From Jiulongibacter sediminis (GTDB taxonomy: Bacteria > Bacteroidota > Bacteroidia > Cytophagales > Spirosomataceae), in contig NZ_LGTQ01000013.1 in assembly GCF_001306455.1 (NCBI RefSeq), forward strand, positions 1 to 64,000: a DNA stretch of 64,000 bases, written 5' to 3'. Position 1 is the first letter of the stretch. The number at the start of each line of letters is the position of its first letter. The translations under genes and the position numbers were made by a program. Under the pieces are notes generated by a model. That model searched no databases and was not told where the DNA came from. It worked only from the letters and a program-made list of their open reading frames with translations. This document shows, piece after piece, positions 34,640 through 42,328 of the stretch.

Positions 34640-35239
34640 TCAAAAATTAGAAGTCTTTGTGTCTTCAGAGGATAAGTTTGAAAGAATGAGTTCTTTAAGC
34701 AACGGAAGGGTTTCTGATGCAAACCACTCGTTCCTCTTCATCCAGATATTATTTCTTGGTGAAGGGTGGGGGAGGGGCAAAAATTCTGGCAAATATTTCT
34801 CAAAGTTTCTGACAGTTTCAGTGAGTGTAGCCTTGGCTTTTTCTTGTAGATAGTAGTTTTGAGCATATTGACCCACCAAAAGAGTAAGCTTGATGTTCTT
34901 CATTTCAGCTAACACCATTTCATGCCATTGAGGAGCACACTCGGGTCTTGGAGGCAAATCTCCAGACTTTCCTGTTCCCGGATAACAGAAGCCCATTGGC
35001 ATAATGGCAAACAGCTCCGGATTATAAAACTGATCTCTTGAAACACCTAGCCAGCTTCTCAAATTATCACCGCTTTTATCGTCAAAAGGAACTCCCGTTT
35101 CATGAACTTTTCTACCCGGTGCCTGACCAATAATGAGGATTTTGCTTTTCGTGGATACCTGAAGAACCGGCCTGCAGCCATGAGGCAAATGCTCCTGGCA
35201 AACGTTGCAGTTATGAATATTATCAATCAGCTTTTTCAC
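34640..35239 (-). CDS. Uracil-DNA glycosylase superfamily protein with Fe-S cysteines
   Basis: 199 residues with a GTG start at 35239. The active-site loop IIGQAPGRKVHETGVPFDD and the second motif LPHPSPRN are those of the uracil-DNA glycosylase fold. Four cysteines, C11-x2-C14 and C85-x15-C101, have the spacing of the [4Fe-4S] cluster of family 4 type enzymes. It should excise uracil from DNA. GQAPG rather than GEAPG makes exact subfamily uncertain. It stands alone, downstream of the BlaI/M56 operon terminator. Confidence 0.83.
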   Translation of the reverse strand: MKKLIDNIHNCNVCQEHLPHGCRPVLQVSTKSKILIIGQAPGRKVHETGVPFDDKSGDNLRSWLGVSRDQFYNPELFAIMPMGFCYPGTGKSGDLPPRPECAPQWHEMVLAEMKNIKLTLLVGQYAQNYYLQEKAKATLTETVRNFEKYLPEFLPLPHPSPRNNIWMKRNEWFASETLPLLKELILSNLSSEDTKTSNF

Positions 35240-35267
35240 TCCCTAATTTAGAAAACAATGTGCAAAA

Positions 35268-35295
35268 AGAAACCCTCCGGCAATGGAGGGTTTCT
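35268..35295 (-). terminator. Terminator of the blaI-M56 operon
   Basis: AGAAACCCTCC and GGAGGGTTTCT form a perfect 11-bp stem with a 6-nt loop directly after the stop of the M56 gene; on the minus strand TTTTTG follows the stem. Confidence 0.85.
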
Positions 35296-35299
35296 GCGA

Positions 35300-37237
35300 T
35301 TAGTTTCTATCCAGAGGCGGAGTTGCCGGGTTAGGTGGTGTTGGGGCCGAAGGTGGGGCTGGCGGACTCACCTTTGAAGCCTTCATTGGTTTGACCGGCT
35401 TGGCAGGTTTTGGAGGCTTAGGTGGTTTCGGTGGTTTGGGAGTTTCACCAAATGACTTCTGAACTTCCTCCGGGAGCATTTGAAGAATTGCTTCGTGGTT
35501 TTTCTCAACTTTTTCAGCACTTTCCTCAATCTCCTTTTCTTTCAATTCCATTTCTATTTCAAATTTCTTCATCGGAATTTCCAGTTCTTTTTCGAGTTTT
35601 AACTCAAGCTCCTCCATTTTGAGGTCAAACCCTTCCATGTTCACTTCGAAGTCTTCCATTTTCTTCTCGTGAATCTCAATTTTTGACTCAAACTCTTTTT
35701 CGAGCTTCTCCATTTTTTTCTGAAAGTCGGGGTCTTTCTTATCCAGTTTGGTAATCTGACTTTGAAACTCCTCACTGTATTTTGAAATGATTTTCGCCTG
35801 TTCCTGAATTTCTGCAATTGATTTCTTAAACTCAGGATCGTTTGCCGGATTAAACTCCACTTTCGCCATTATTTCTTCATGAATTTTCTGAATTTTATCG
35901 GAGTCAATCTGAATGTTCGCAGTCTTCTCTTCTAACTCCTTTTTGGCCGCTGAAATTTCATTCCAATACTTCTTCAGTTTTGCTCTCTCGGCCGTAGTTA
36001 AATTCATTTTTTGACCATTGATCGTGATAGATTCGGCGTCAATCTTGACATCATAGTCATCATTTTTCAATTGGATCTTTTCGTCTCCAAATCCATAATA
36101 AATGTGGCGATGAACTTTCTCAGAATCAGAAACCGTGGCCTTTGGTTCTATACCAGGGGCAATTTCAACGATATCTGGCTCAACTTGAACAATTTCCGGC
36201 TTGACCACCTCTTCAAATGGTTCAATGTCTATGACCTCATCTGTTTGAGCTTGTACCGCACCAACTGTACTCAGTGCTGCAATCACCAGTAAAGTAGCCA
36301 TAAGTTTGACCTGTTGAGTTTTGGGGTTAATACCAAGTAAACGTTGTATACGACCCAGCATAGGCATTCTTTTTTTGCCGAATGCCATCGCCAGCGTGGG
36401 GTGCTGTTGGTTGAGCTGTATTTGAGCCAGGGTTTTGGCCAGTAAAACTCTGTTTCCTGTTAATTCTGCTGCCCAGTCGTCACACGCATGCTCACGGTTT
36501 TCTCTGATCTGGTAACTTACAAGCCAGTAGGCCGGATGATAGAAAAACAGGTTCTCCAGTAAGGTTTGGGCTAAATTAAGTGCAAAATCATTACGCTTGA
36601 TGTGGGCGACTTCGTGAGCAATAATGAGTTCAAGCTGTTCATGGCTGAGACCACTAACCAAAGAAACGGGTAGAAGCAGAACGGGTTTCAGGCTTCCAAG
36701 CACCATTGCGGTACTTACTTTCTCAGACTCAAAAGCCTGAAAAGATGGAATGTTCACATCAACTTTTCTTAAAACGGCGTTTAAGGCCATATCCGCTTTT
36801 TGACTGAGTTTTAGTGTGCCTTTGGTTTTGAGGAATTGCACATAAAACAAGCCGCCGAACTGTCTCAGCATTAAAAAAGAAAAGCCGATCAGCCAACCGA
36901 CGAAAAGCCAATGAGCATTCGCCTGAACTGTTTCGAGAAGATTTTGCGACGCAGAACCCGAAACAATTTGATTCCACAGCAGAGGGCTACTTTCAGCTGA
37001 TCTCTCTCCCCCTACTACTTTTTCCGGCATCAGAATGAAAAAGGTCAAAGCTGAAGCGAAAAACTGTAAGGCAAAGGCTGAAAGTCCAAGCCAGACCTTA
37101 TTCTCAGCTTTTTTGATAAAACGATTGGCCACCCAAAAGAGGGCCACAAGGAGCACCCCCTGCCAGAGGGAATGCAGCATGGTCTGCCCAAACTGTGCAG
37201 CCAGCGGTGATTCGAAAATTGATTGTAGCTTATTCAT
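35300..37237 (-). CDS. BlaR1-like M56 family membrane metallopeptidase with coiled-coil and Pro-rich tail
   Basis: 645 residues. Four membrane segments in the first 330 residues surround a cytoplasmic zinc-protease domain with HEVAH (208-212) and a distal Glu in ENREHACDD (about 246-252). After the last membrane span (residues about 315-330, ending VQAQ) there is no beta-lactam-sensor domain; instead come a short beta-rich stretch, a long charged coiled coil (about 400-590, EKKMEDFEVNMEGFDLKMEE type) and a proline-rich tail with repeated KPPKP. By family it is an antirepressor: on sensing an envelope signal it cuts or causes cutting of the adjacent BlaI repressor. The coiled coil is presumably the periplasmic sensor or effector. 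Confidence 0.85.
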   Translation of the reverse strand: MNKLQSIFESPLAAQFGQTMLHSLWQGVLLVALFWVANRFIKKAENKVWLGLSAFALQFFASALTFFILMPEKVVGGERSAESSPLLWNQIVSGSASQNLLETVQANAHWLFVGWLIGFSFLMLRQFGGLFYVQFLKTKGTLKLSQKADMALNAVLRKVDVNIPSFQAFESEKVSTAMVLGSLKPVLLLPVSLVSGLSHEQLELIIAHEVAHIKRNDFALNLAQTLLENLFFYHPAYWLVSYQIRENREHACDDWAAELTGNRVLLAKTLAQIQLNQQHPTLAMAFGKKRMPMLGRIQRLLGINPKTQQVKLMATLLVIAALSTVGAVQAQTDEVIDIEPFEEVVKPEIVQVEPDIVEIAPGIEPKATVSDSEKVHRHIYYGFGDEKIQLKNDDYDVKIDAESITINGQKMNLTTAERAKLKKYWNEISAAKKELEEKTANIQIDSDKIQKIHEEIMAKVEFNPANDPEFKKSIAEIQEQAKIISKYSEEFQSQITKLDKKDPDFQKKMEKLEKEFESKIEIHEKKMEDFEVNMEGFDLKMEELELKLEKELEIPMKKFEIEMELKEKEIEESAEKVEKNHEAILQMLPEEVQKSFGETPKPPKPPKPPKPAKPVKPMKASKVSPPAPPSAPTPPNPATPPLDRN

Positions 37238-37262
37238 AATTTGTATTTGTTACGTTTTTTAA

Positions 37263-37324
37263 GACCGAAGACGGATGACCGGATACGGAAGTTTTCTTCG
37301 GTCATCCGTCACCCGTCTTCGGTC
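37263..37324. repeat. Heptad array A (hairpin type)
   Basis: Four 7-nt units on the left (GACCGAA, GACGGAT, GACCGGA, TACGGAA; 37263-37290) and four complementary-sense units on the right (TTCGGTC, ATCCGTC, ACCCGTC, TTCGGTC; 37297-37324) with a 6-nt loop. The outer 12 bp pair perfectly. The element fills the gap between blaI stop (37331) and the M56 gene start. Confidence 0.85.
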
Positions 37325-37330
37325 AATCTT

Positions 37331-37693
37331 TCACCCCATCCCCTCCAGCAATTTCTTAATTTCCTCCAACTCTTCTTTACTGGCTTTATGGTTTCCCAGA
37401 GCCTGCATAACCATGCTCATGGTAGAACCGCCAAAGGCAGAATCGACGAACTTTTCCAGAAGTTGCTTTTGCGTGTTTTCCTGAGAAACAGCGGCCTCAT
37501 ACACGTGATACCTACCTTGTTCGGTACGGTTTAAAATGTTTTTACCATGCATTAACTGCATGATTTTCAGCGTGGTGGTGTAACCCACATCTCTGGATTT
37601 ATTTAATTCATCGTTGATTTCTCTGACAGAAGAGGGACCTCTTTGCCAGAGTAATTGGAGAATTTCTAATTCAGCTTCAGTTGGCTTGATCAT
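37331..37693 (-). CDS. blaI: BlaI/MecI/CopY family transcriptional repressor
   Basis: 120-residue winged-helix repressor. The sequence PTEAELEILQLLWQRGPSSV, then GYTTTLKIMQLM and KNILNRTEQGRYHVYEAA, is typical of the BlaI N-terminal DNA-binding domain, and the C-terminal helices mediate dimerisation and hold the cleavage site. It is the first gene of an operon with an M56 antirepressor. Three matching palindromes in its own promoter indicate autoregulation. No beta-lactamase gene is linked; in Bacteroidota such pairs often control other envelope functions. Confidence 0.92.
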   Translation of the reverse strand: MIKPTEAELEILQLLWQRGPSSVREINDELNKSRDVGYTTTLKIMQLMHGKNILNRTEQGRYHVYEAAVSQENTQKQLLEKFVDSAFGGSTMSMVMQALGNHKASKEELEEIKKLLEGMG

Positions 37694-37697
37694 TATC

Positions 37698-37713
37698 TAC
37701 GATTATTTTCGTA
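37698..37713. promoter_or_regulatory. BlaI operator 1
   Basis: TACGATTATTTTCGTA, one of three TACGA-N6-TCGTA palindromes. It lies just downstream of the -7 box, over the expected transcription start, and ends 5 nt before the blaI ATG. Confidence 0.8.
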
Positions 37714-37714
37714 A

Positions 37715-37747
37715 CAAATATAATACGATTGGTTTCGTAGGTGCAAA
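37715..37747 (-). promoter_or_regulatory. blaI promoter
   Basis: On the minus strand TTTG (37747-37744) is followed after 21 nt by TATATTTG (37722-37715), a full match to the Bacteroidota consensus TTTG-N19-21-TAnnTTTG. Operator 2 fills most of the spacer. Confidence 0.8.
37724..37739. promoter_or_regulatory. BlaI operator 2
   Basis: TACGATTGGTTTCGTA lies within the spacer between the -33 and -7 boxes, so bound repressor would block RNA polymerase. Confidence 0.8.
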
Positions 37748-37754
37748 GTTTTTC

Positions 37755-37770
37755 TACGATATTTTTCGTA
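37755..37770. promoter_or_regulatory. BlaI operator 3
   Basis: TACGATATTTTTCGTA, upstream of the -33 box. Starts of the three sites are 26 and 31 nt apart, close to whole helical turns. Confidence 0.78.
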
Positions 37771-37873
37771 ATTAACGAATTTTAAGATTTGATACCGGAC
37801 CACAATTGTAGGAGTAAGTAGCCAATGAAAGGCTTTCAAAGGAAAATTGTACCTTGCCGAAAAAATATCAAAA

Positions 37874-38614
37874 ATGAAATCAACCCTTTCAAAAGCTGTT
37901 ACACTTTTATCACTTATTGCGATTATCGCATGTCAGGAGAACAAAGAAGAAGCTGGCCCAAATACATTATCCGAGATCGAAATGGAAGAGGGCTGGACTT
38001 TGTTATTTGATGGTAAAACCACAGATGGTTGGCACCTCTACAATGCCGGGGACGTACCATCGGCCTGGATAGTGACTGAAAACGGCGAGCTCTATTGCAA
38101 ACCTGACACTTTTGAAGTGGTGCATGGAGATTTATTGACAGATAAATCCTACTCAAATTTTGAAATGAAATTTAACTGGAAAATTTCAGAGGCAGGGAAT
38201 TCAGGGGTTTTTATTAATGTACAGGAGGATGAAGCATACCCTACCGCCTGGACCACAGGCCCGGAGTACCAATTATTGGACAATCTGGGTATCCATGCCG
38301 AATACCTTCATGATTCTACCCATTGGGCCGGCTGTTTGTATGGTTTTCAAAAGAACCTTAATACCGTTATTGCTAAGCCTGCGGGGGAATGGAATGAATC
38401 GATGATCAAACAGGAAAACGGGAGAGTACAATTTTGGCTTAATGGTGTAAAAACAGCCGATCAGGATTTGACCGGTAAAGAATGGAAAGAAAAAGTCGCC
38501 AATAGTAATTTCAAAACCTTTGAGGCTTTCGGAGCGGCCACTTCCGGCCATATTGCCTTACAAGATTGGGCGAAGGGTGTAAGTTTTCAGAACTTGAAGA
38601 TCAGAGAACTGTAG
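37874..38614 (+). CDS. DUF1080 (3-keto-disaccharide hydrolase domain) lipoprotein
   Basis: 246 residues from ATG 37874, chosen because it starts a lipoprotein signal ending LSLIAIIAC (lipid Cys near 20). The mature protein is one DUF1080 beta-sandwich: WTLLFDGKTTDGWHLY, then FEMKFNWKISEAGNSGVFI, EYQLLDN and a closing GHIALQDWAKGVSFQNLKI. Members hydrolyse 3-keto-glycosides or bind glycans; catalysis is not proven for most. It is monocistronic, divergent from blaI, in a region otherwise rich in small stress genes. Confidence 0.85.
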   Translation: MKSTLSKAVTLLSLIAIIACQENKEEAGPNTLSEIEMEEGWTLLFDGKTTDGWHLYNAGDVPSAWIVTENGELYCKPDTFEVVHGDLLTDKSYSNFEMKFNWKISEAGNSGVFINVQEDEAYPTAWTTGPEYQLLDNLGIHAEYLHDSTHWAGCLYGFQKNLNTVIAKPAGEWNESMIKQENGRVQFWLNGVKTADQDLTGKEWKEKVANSNFKTFEAFGAATSGHIALQDWAKGVSFQNLKIREL

Positions 38615-38647
38615 TCGTCTATGTGTTGAATTAGAAATGGGCGGTTA

Positions 38648-39277
38648 TCATATAAGCATTTTTCCACCCATCATTTCCATTTCATCCATTCGCCAAAAGG
38701 CCCCCGGGCTGATGAAATAGCTGTATTCTCTGGGAGGTTCTACGCCTACCAGCTCAAAAGCGGCTCGGATAAACTCAGCACAGGTGTATTTGTCATCTTC
38801 AAAGATTTCTTTCAGTCCTACAAAAGATCGCCAAAGAATACGGTAATATTCTGCCCGGTCATATTGCTTAGTCAGGTTATCTAAACAGAACTCTTTTATT
38901 TGTCTTTGCATGGTCAGGTTTTGACCAATTTCATTATGCCTGGCCCAGCCCACCCTTCCGGCGTAGGGCTTTTGATGACCGTCATAATCTTTAAAAACAA
39001 AAGACATTGGTACCATTCTGATTCCATTTTCCAAAACAGATTCTATAAGGAAAACACGGTCAAGTTCCTCAAGTCTGATCACTATGCCTACATGGCTCCA
39101 CGCTGATCTCGATCGCCTTCTGATGAGGGATGACAGCCAATGATCTCCGGAAAAAAATAAGAAATCACCAGTTTGTAACTCAGACCTAATCTCGTTGTAA
39201 TTTTGTAAATTCGTTTGAGGTTTATCCCTCGGAAACAGGGATTCCAGTTTTGATTTCTTGTAGAGTGGCAGTGCCAT
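38648..39277 (-). CDS. Papain-like (YiiX/YebB-type NlpC/P60) hydrolase
   Basis: 209 residues with no signal peptide. Order of motifs is that of permuted papain-fold amidases: GDFLFFSGDHWLSSLI, the His strand SAWSHVGIVIRL, and the Cys near residue 165 in KYTCAEFIRAAFELVG. YiiX-type proteins cut amide or thioester bonds, sometimes in lipids or peptidoglycan; the substrate here is unknown. Divergent from the HesB gene across 70 nt. Confidence 0.75.
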   Translation of the reverse strand: MALPLYKKSKLESLFPRDKPQTNLQNYNEIRSELQTGDFLFFSGDHWLSSLIRRRSRSAWSHVGIVIRLEELDRVFLIESVLENGIRMVPMSFVFKDYDGHQKPYAGRVGWARHNEIGQNLTMQRQIKEFCLDNLTKQYDRAEYYRILWRSFVGLKEIFEDDKYTCAEFIRAAFELVGVEPPREYSYFISPGAFWRMDEMEMMGGKMLI

Positions 39278-39347
39278 GAAACTTTTGGATTAGGACAGGG
39301 GTTTTAGGTTTGATTTAAAAATTGCATAGCAAATTAGCTAAAAATAT

Positions 39348-39674
39348 ATGGTAACGGTATCAGAGCAGGCGAAGAATAAAATTGAAGAATTAAAGGCCAA
39401 AGAAGGGAAAGACGGTAGTCACGGAATTCGGGTGGCGGTACAAGGTGGAGGATGTTCAGGCTTGATGTATGATCTGGAATTTGACGCCTCTGAACGTGAG
39501 AATGATCAGGTTTTTGAAGACAAAGGAATTAAGATATTTGTGGATAAGAAAAGCATTCTTTATCTCATCGGTACGGAGCTTGATTTCTCTGATGGACTAA
39601 ACGGCAAAGGCTTTCAATTTAAGAACCCTAATGCCAGTAGGACTTGTGGCTGCGGAGAGAGTTTTGCGGTTTAA
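39348..39674 (+). CDS. HesB/IscA family iron-sulfur cluster assembly protein
   Basis: 108-residue A-type carrier. The three cluster-binding Cys are in place: Cys36 in GGGCSGLMYD and Cys100/Cys102 in TCGCGESF. It receives and passes on Fe-S clusters in the cytoplasm. A perfect -7 box, TAGGTTTG (39305-39312), lies upstream, with a TTG 17 nt before it, slightly short of the usual spacing. A heptad array begins 1 nt after its stop. Confidence 0.93.
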   Translation: MVTVSEQAKNKIEELKAKEGKDGSHGIRVAVQGGGCSGLMYDLEFDASERENDQVFEDKGIKIFVDKKSILYLIGTELDFSDGLNGKGFQFKNPNASRTCGCGESFAV

Positions 39675-39807
39675 GTTGTGAGTAGGAAGTTTGAGGTCTG
39701 ATTTCCGTTGTTGGATGTTTTGATCGATGACCGATGACGGAGGTTGAGTTTATGTTGTTAGGTGCTGGATGTGTGTGCCAGAAGCCTTTCTCCATGTTCC
39801 GTTCTCC
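39675..39807 (-). repeat. Heptad array B
   Basis: Starts directly after the HesB stop. Successive 7-nt units of type GTNNGAR include GTTGTGA, GTAGGAA, GTTTGAG, GTCTGAT and, after one odd unit, GTTGGAT, GTTTTGA, TCGATGA and CCGATGA (39675-39737). Further on TTTCTCC, ATGTTCC and GTTCTCC (39787-39807) are the complements of GGAGAAA, GGAACAT and GGAGAAC, the block shared with arrays C, E, F and I. The copy is inverted relative to E, F and I. Confidence 0.8.
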
Positions 39808-39845
39808 TTTGCACAATTAAAAATTGTCTAAATCTTATCAAAAAA

Positions 39846-40043
39846 ATGGAAACACAGAAGAAATTAACCCGCACCACAGGCTCAGAGGCTATGGTCTTTG
39901 GAATTTGTGGTGGCCTGGCCAAATACTTTGGCGTTGATAAGACTTTGATCAGAGTAGCTTGGGCAGTCATTACTTTTCTGGGTGTTGGCTCGCCGATTTT
40001 GATATACCTGCTCATGGCTTTTATTATTCCCAAAGAGGCCTAA
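39846..40043 (+). CDS. PspC domain protein (single-span)
   Basis: 65 residues from ATG 39846; an upstream in-frame ATG (39762) would read through the repeat array and is unlikely. The sequence is one PspC domain: KKLTRTTGSEAMVFGICGGLAKYFGVDKTLIRVAW, then a membrane span ending AFIIPKE. PspC proteins anchor envelope-stress responses at the inner membrane. A second PspC gene lies convergent to it. Confidence 0.85.
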   Translation: METQKKLTRTTGSEAMVFGICGGLAKYFGVDKTLIRVAWAVITFLGVGSPILIYLLMAFIIPKEA

Positions 40044-40046
40044 AAA

Positions 40047-40075
40047 AAATCAACGAAAGAAACTCTCGTTGATTT
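40047..40075. terminator. Terminator between the two pspC genes
   Basis: AAATCAACGA pairs with TCGTTGATTT around a 9-nt loop, right after the stop, with A-run before and T-rich end after; likely works in both directions. Confidence 0.8.
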
Positions 40076-40127
40076 AAAACCTATCGTCTGCGAAAAAGTA
40101 CGCAAACTAAACCCTAAACTTTACCTG

Positions 40128-40337
40128 TTATGCTCCCGTAGTTAGCTGGTATCTCTCCTGCTTAGGCATTACTATCCACAAAATAATGTAGGTGATAATT
40201 ACCGGGAACGGTGTAAAGAATCCGAGAGCGAATAATACTCTTACCAGTGTTACGTCGATGTTAAAATACTCTGCCAAACCGGCAGCTACACCACCTAACA
40301 TACTCTCGTTTCCTTTAATTCTAAATAGCTTTTTCAT
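40128..40337 (-). CDS. PspC domain protein
   Basis: 69 residues: RIKGNESMLGGVAAGLAEYFNIDVTLVRVLFALG followed by a membrane span ending ILWIVMPKQE. Same small PspC type as the convergent neighbour but only moderately similar, so they are paralogues rather than a recent duplication. Probable inner-membrane stress protein. Confidence 0.87.
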   Translation of the reverse strand: MKKLFRIKGNESMLGGVAAGLAEYFNIDVTLVRVLFALGFFTPFPVIITYIILWIVMPKQERYQLTTGA

Positions 40338-40540
40338 GTTTTTGTCTTGTTATAGTTAATAAGTAATATCTGTTTTTGTCTGTCTGATAGTAGTGTTCTA
40401 TCGTTTTGACATTTCAAAGATAATATACTGACAAGGTACTATGCTATGCAAAGTACATGAATGGTTTTCAGAAATGAGGAGTGGTATTTCTGCCTTGGTT
40501 TCTGGCAAGAATTATTGAGAACTTTTACTCGAAAGCAGTC

Positions 40541-41560
40541 TCAGGTAGTCTTTATCGCCTTTTTTAGGGATTTTTGTTCTGCGTTTTGAATGAGAAGTTT
40601 GAAATCTCTCTGATTGATAATCCGACTGGTGGGTTTCACAAAAAGCTTCCTGATGGGGAATTTATAGTTGAGTTTGATACTAAGTTCATAGTATTCATCA
40701 AGCGGCATTCCACTGTTATCTTCCGTAGCGATACAGAGGCTCTCACCCTGCTCAATATCATAAGACTCAACGAGCCATGGCTGAAGGCAATCATGAATAT
40801 CAAATTCTCTTTTCATTAGAACATTTTTGCTAGGCAGCCGATATTCATCTGTCCACCAGTCGTCTTTAACTGCGGCCATAGCAGCTTTGGTTTGCTCTAA
40901 TGTCTTTACCGCTTCCAGTTCCTCTAACTTTTCGGAGAGTAGGCGGGTCATGGCTTTCTCAAAAGGCTCCTCGCTTAAGAGAGCCTCCATGCCAAGAAGG
41001 GCACCGAGCATGTTTGAATAGGCATCTTCCATACTAAAAGCTGAATACCGTTCAGGAACCAATGGTACCGTAGAGGCCCCGTAAAAAGTTGCAATTTCAT
41101 GCCACACAGAAAGGTCGAAAGCGATTTTCGCGGCAAGCCTGGCCTGCTCCTCTTTATCAAAGCTTTCGGGAATGCTTAAAGAAAGTATTTTTGAGCCACC
41201 CTCGTAGCCAAGTTCAATTTGAAAGCTTTTACCCCGGTTCTGTTGAATTTGCGAAAAAAGATAGGCAGTCCAGTCGGCCTGATCTCTGAGGTGTCCAATG
41301 TCAAGAAAGCCACCCTTGAGAGAATAGATGATTCCATTTTTCTCCAACGGGCTACCCAAATAAGTATGCGGTCCCAGCTGGTCTACCGAACTGATATCGG
41401 AGTATTTTTTGAAAGGTACTCCAGTCATTTTGAGATCACTCCCAAAAGCACAACAAGTGCGTATAATACGGGGTGGAGTCTTTGACTCCAGCGTTACTGG
41501 TAGCTCCGTAGCGAAGCCCCAAAACGGCAATAGTAGGTATATTAAAAGGACCCTTTTCAA
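40541..41560 (-). CDS. Secreted DUF4056-like protein
   Basis: 339 residues with a signal peptide (MKRVLLIYLLLPFWGFA). After it comes TPPRIIRTCCAFGSDLKMTGVPF, then a hydrolase-looking WHEIATFYGAST near residue 153 and DDWWTDEYRLPS. The pattern recalls the DUF4056 family of exported proteins of unknown function; the WHE motif could bind metal but this is only a suggestion. Monocistronic. Confidence 0.65.
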   Translation of the reverse strand: MKRVLLIYLLLPFWGFATELPVTLESKTPPRIIRTCCAFGSDLKMTGVPFKKYSDISSVDQLGPHTYLGSPLEKNGIIYSLKGGFLDIGHLRDQADWTAYLFSQIQQNRGKSFQIELGYEGGSKILSLSIPESFDKEEQARLAAKIAFDLSVWHEIATFYGASTVPLVPERYSAFSMEDAYSNMLGALLGMEALLSEEPFEKAMTRLLSEKLEELEAVKTLEQTKAAMAAVKDDWWTDEYRLPSKNVLMKREFDIHDCLQPWLVESYDIEQGESLCIATEDNSGMPLDEYYELSIKLNYKFPIRKLFVKPTSRIINQRDFKLLIQNAEQKSLKKAIKTT

Positions 41561-41621
41561 ACTCGATTCAATTTGGCTGCAAAGAGAACGTTTTTTTGAC
41601 CAAAAAAATCTGCGATGGGCA

Positions 41622-41650
41622 AAAAAAATACCCGAACGTCGGTCCGGGTA
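41622..41650 (-). terminator. Intrinsic terminator of the DinB-like gene
   Basis: On the minus strand TACCCGGAC / GTTCGGGTA form a stem with one mismatch, followed at once by eight T residues. It lies 21 nt after the stop at 41672. Confidence 0.88.
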
Positions 41651-41671
41651 CTGCTTTGAAAAAATATCAGG

Positions 41672-42220
41672 TCAAAAAAGCCTTTCGCTTGGTGGGGTTA
41701 CTCCTTGCAATCTCAAATAGATTGTTGTTTGTCCGCGATGGTGTGTCAGGTGTTCAAAAGCTTTGGCAAAGGCCACACCTTTTGACATTTCAAACTGGCC
41801 GAAAAGTTTCACATCACTTTCAAAGCTTTCGTTTGGCATTCCTTTGATAGTCTCAATGATAAAATCAAAACTTTCGTTGACAGCCTTCATGCAGGCTTCT
41901 TTGGTTTGAAACTGTTCATCTTTTTCAAACTCAACTCCATCTTTAGGGTTGTCAACACCGGCAATCATGGATCCAAACATATAATTGGCCCCGGCTATAT
42001 GAAGAAACTGCTGAGCAAATGAACGGATATCCGTGGTTGGTTTTGAAGAGAAACCTTCAGCTGGCATGGCCTCCATGTATTCAGCTGTAAATGCTTTTGC
42101 TCTCTCAAAATCAGCTACAAGCTTTTCTTTTTCATCATTGGTTTCTAAGGCCATAGCTGTTGAAAAAGAGGCAATAAAAAGAATAATCAGAATGTTAAAT
42201 GGGGTTAAAATCTTCTTCAT
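41672..42220 (-). CDS. Exported DinB family protein
   Basis: 182 residues with a signal peptide (FNILIILFIASFSTAMA). The DinB four-helix bundle is marked by a first His in AQQFLHIAGANYMFGSM and the C-terminal AFEHLTHHRGQTTIYLRLQG, whose His residues complete a metal site. Cytoplasmic relatives are metal-dependent thiol S-transferases; exported versions like this are common in Bacteroidota and have no assigned substrate. Confidence 0.85.
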   Translation of the reverse strand: MKKILTPFNILIILFIASFSTAMALETNDEKEKLVADFERAKAFTAEYMEAMPAEGFSSKPTTDIRSFAQQFLHIAGANYMFGSMIAGVDNPKDGVEFEKDEQFQTKEACMKAVNESFDFIIETIKGMPNESFESDVKLFGQFEMSKGVAFAKAFEHLTHHRGQTTIYLRLQGVTPPSERLF

Positions 42221-42328
42221 GATTAAGGTAAGTTTGGTTTGATATTAAAGTAAACGGAAAAGCCCCTAGAATGGTTTGAGTTTTCCACTATCGGTTGGTT
42301 TTCCGTTCGAAAGGGTTTGGGTAGTTAA

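Noticed and set aside
35300-37693. Beta-lactam resistance locus
   Set aside because: Although BlaI/BlaR1-like, the M56 protein has no sensor domain and no beta-lactamase gene is adjacent.
39762-39845. Longer N-terminus for the PspC protein starting at 39762
   Set aside because: It would translate heptad array B (the GGAGAAC/GGAACAT complement block); the ATG at 39846 begins the conserved domain.
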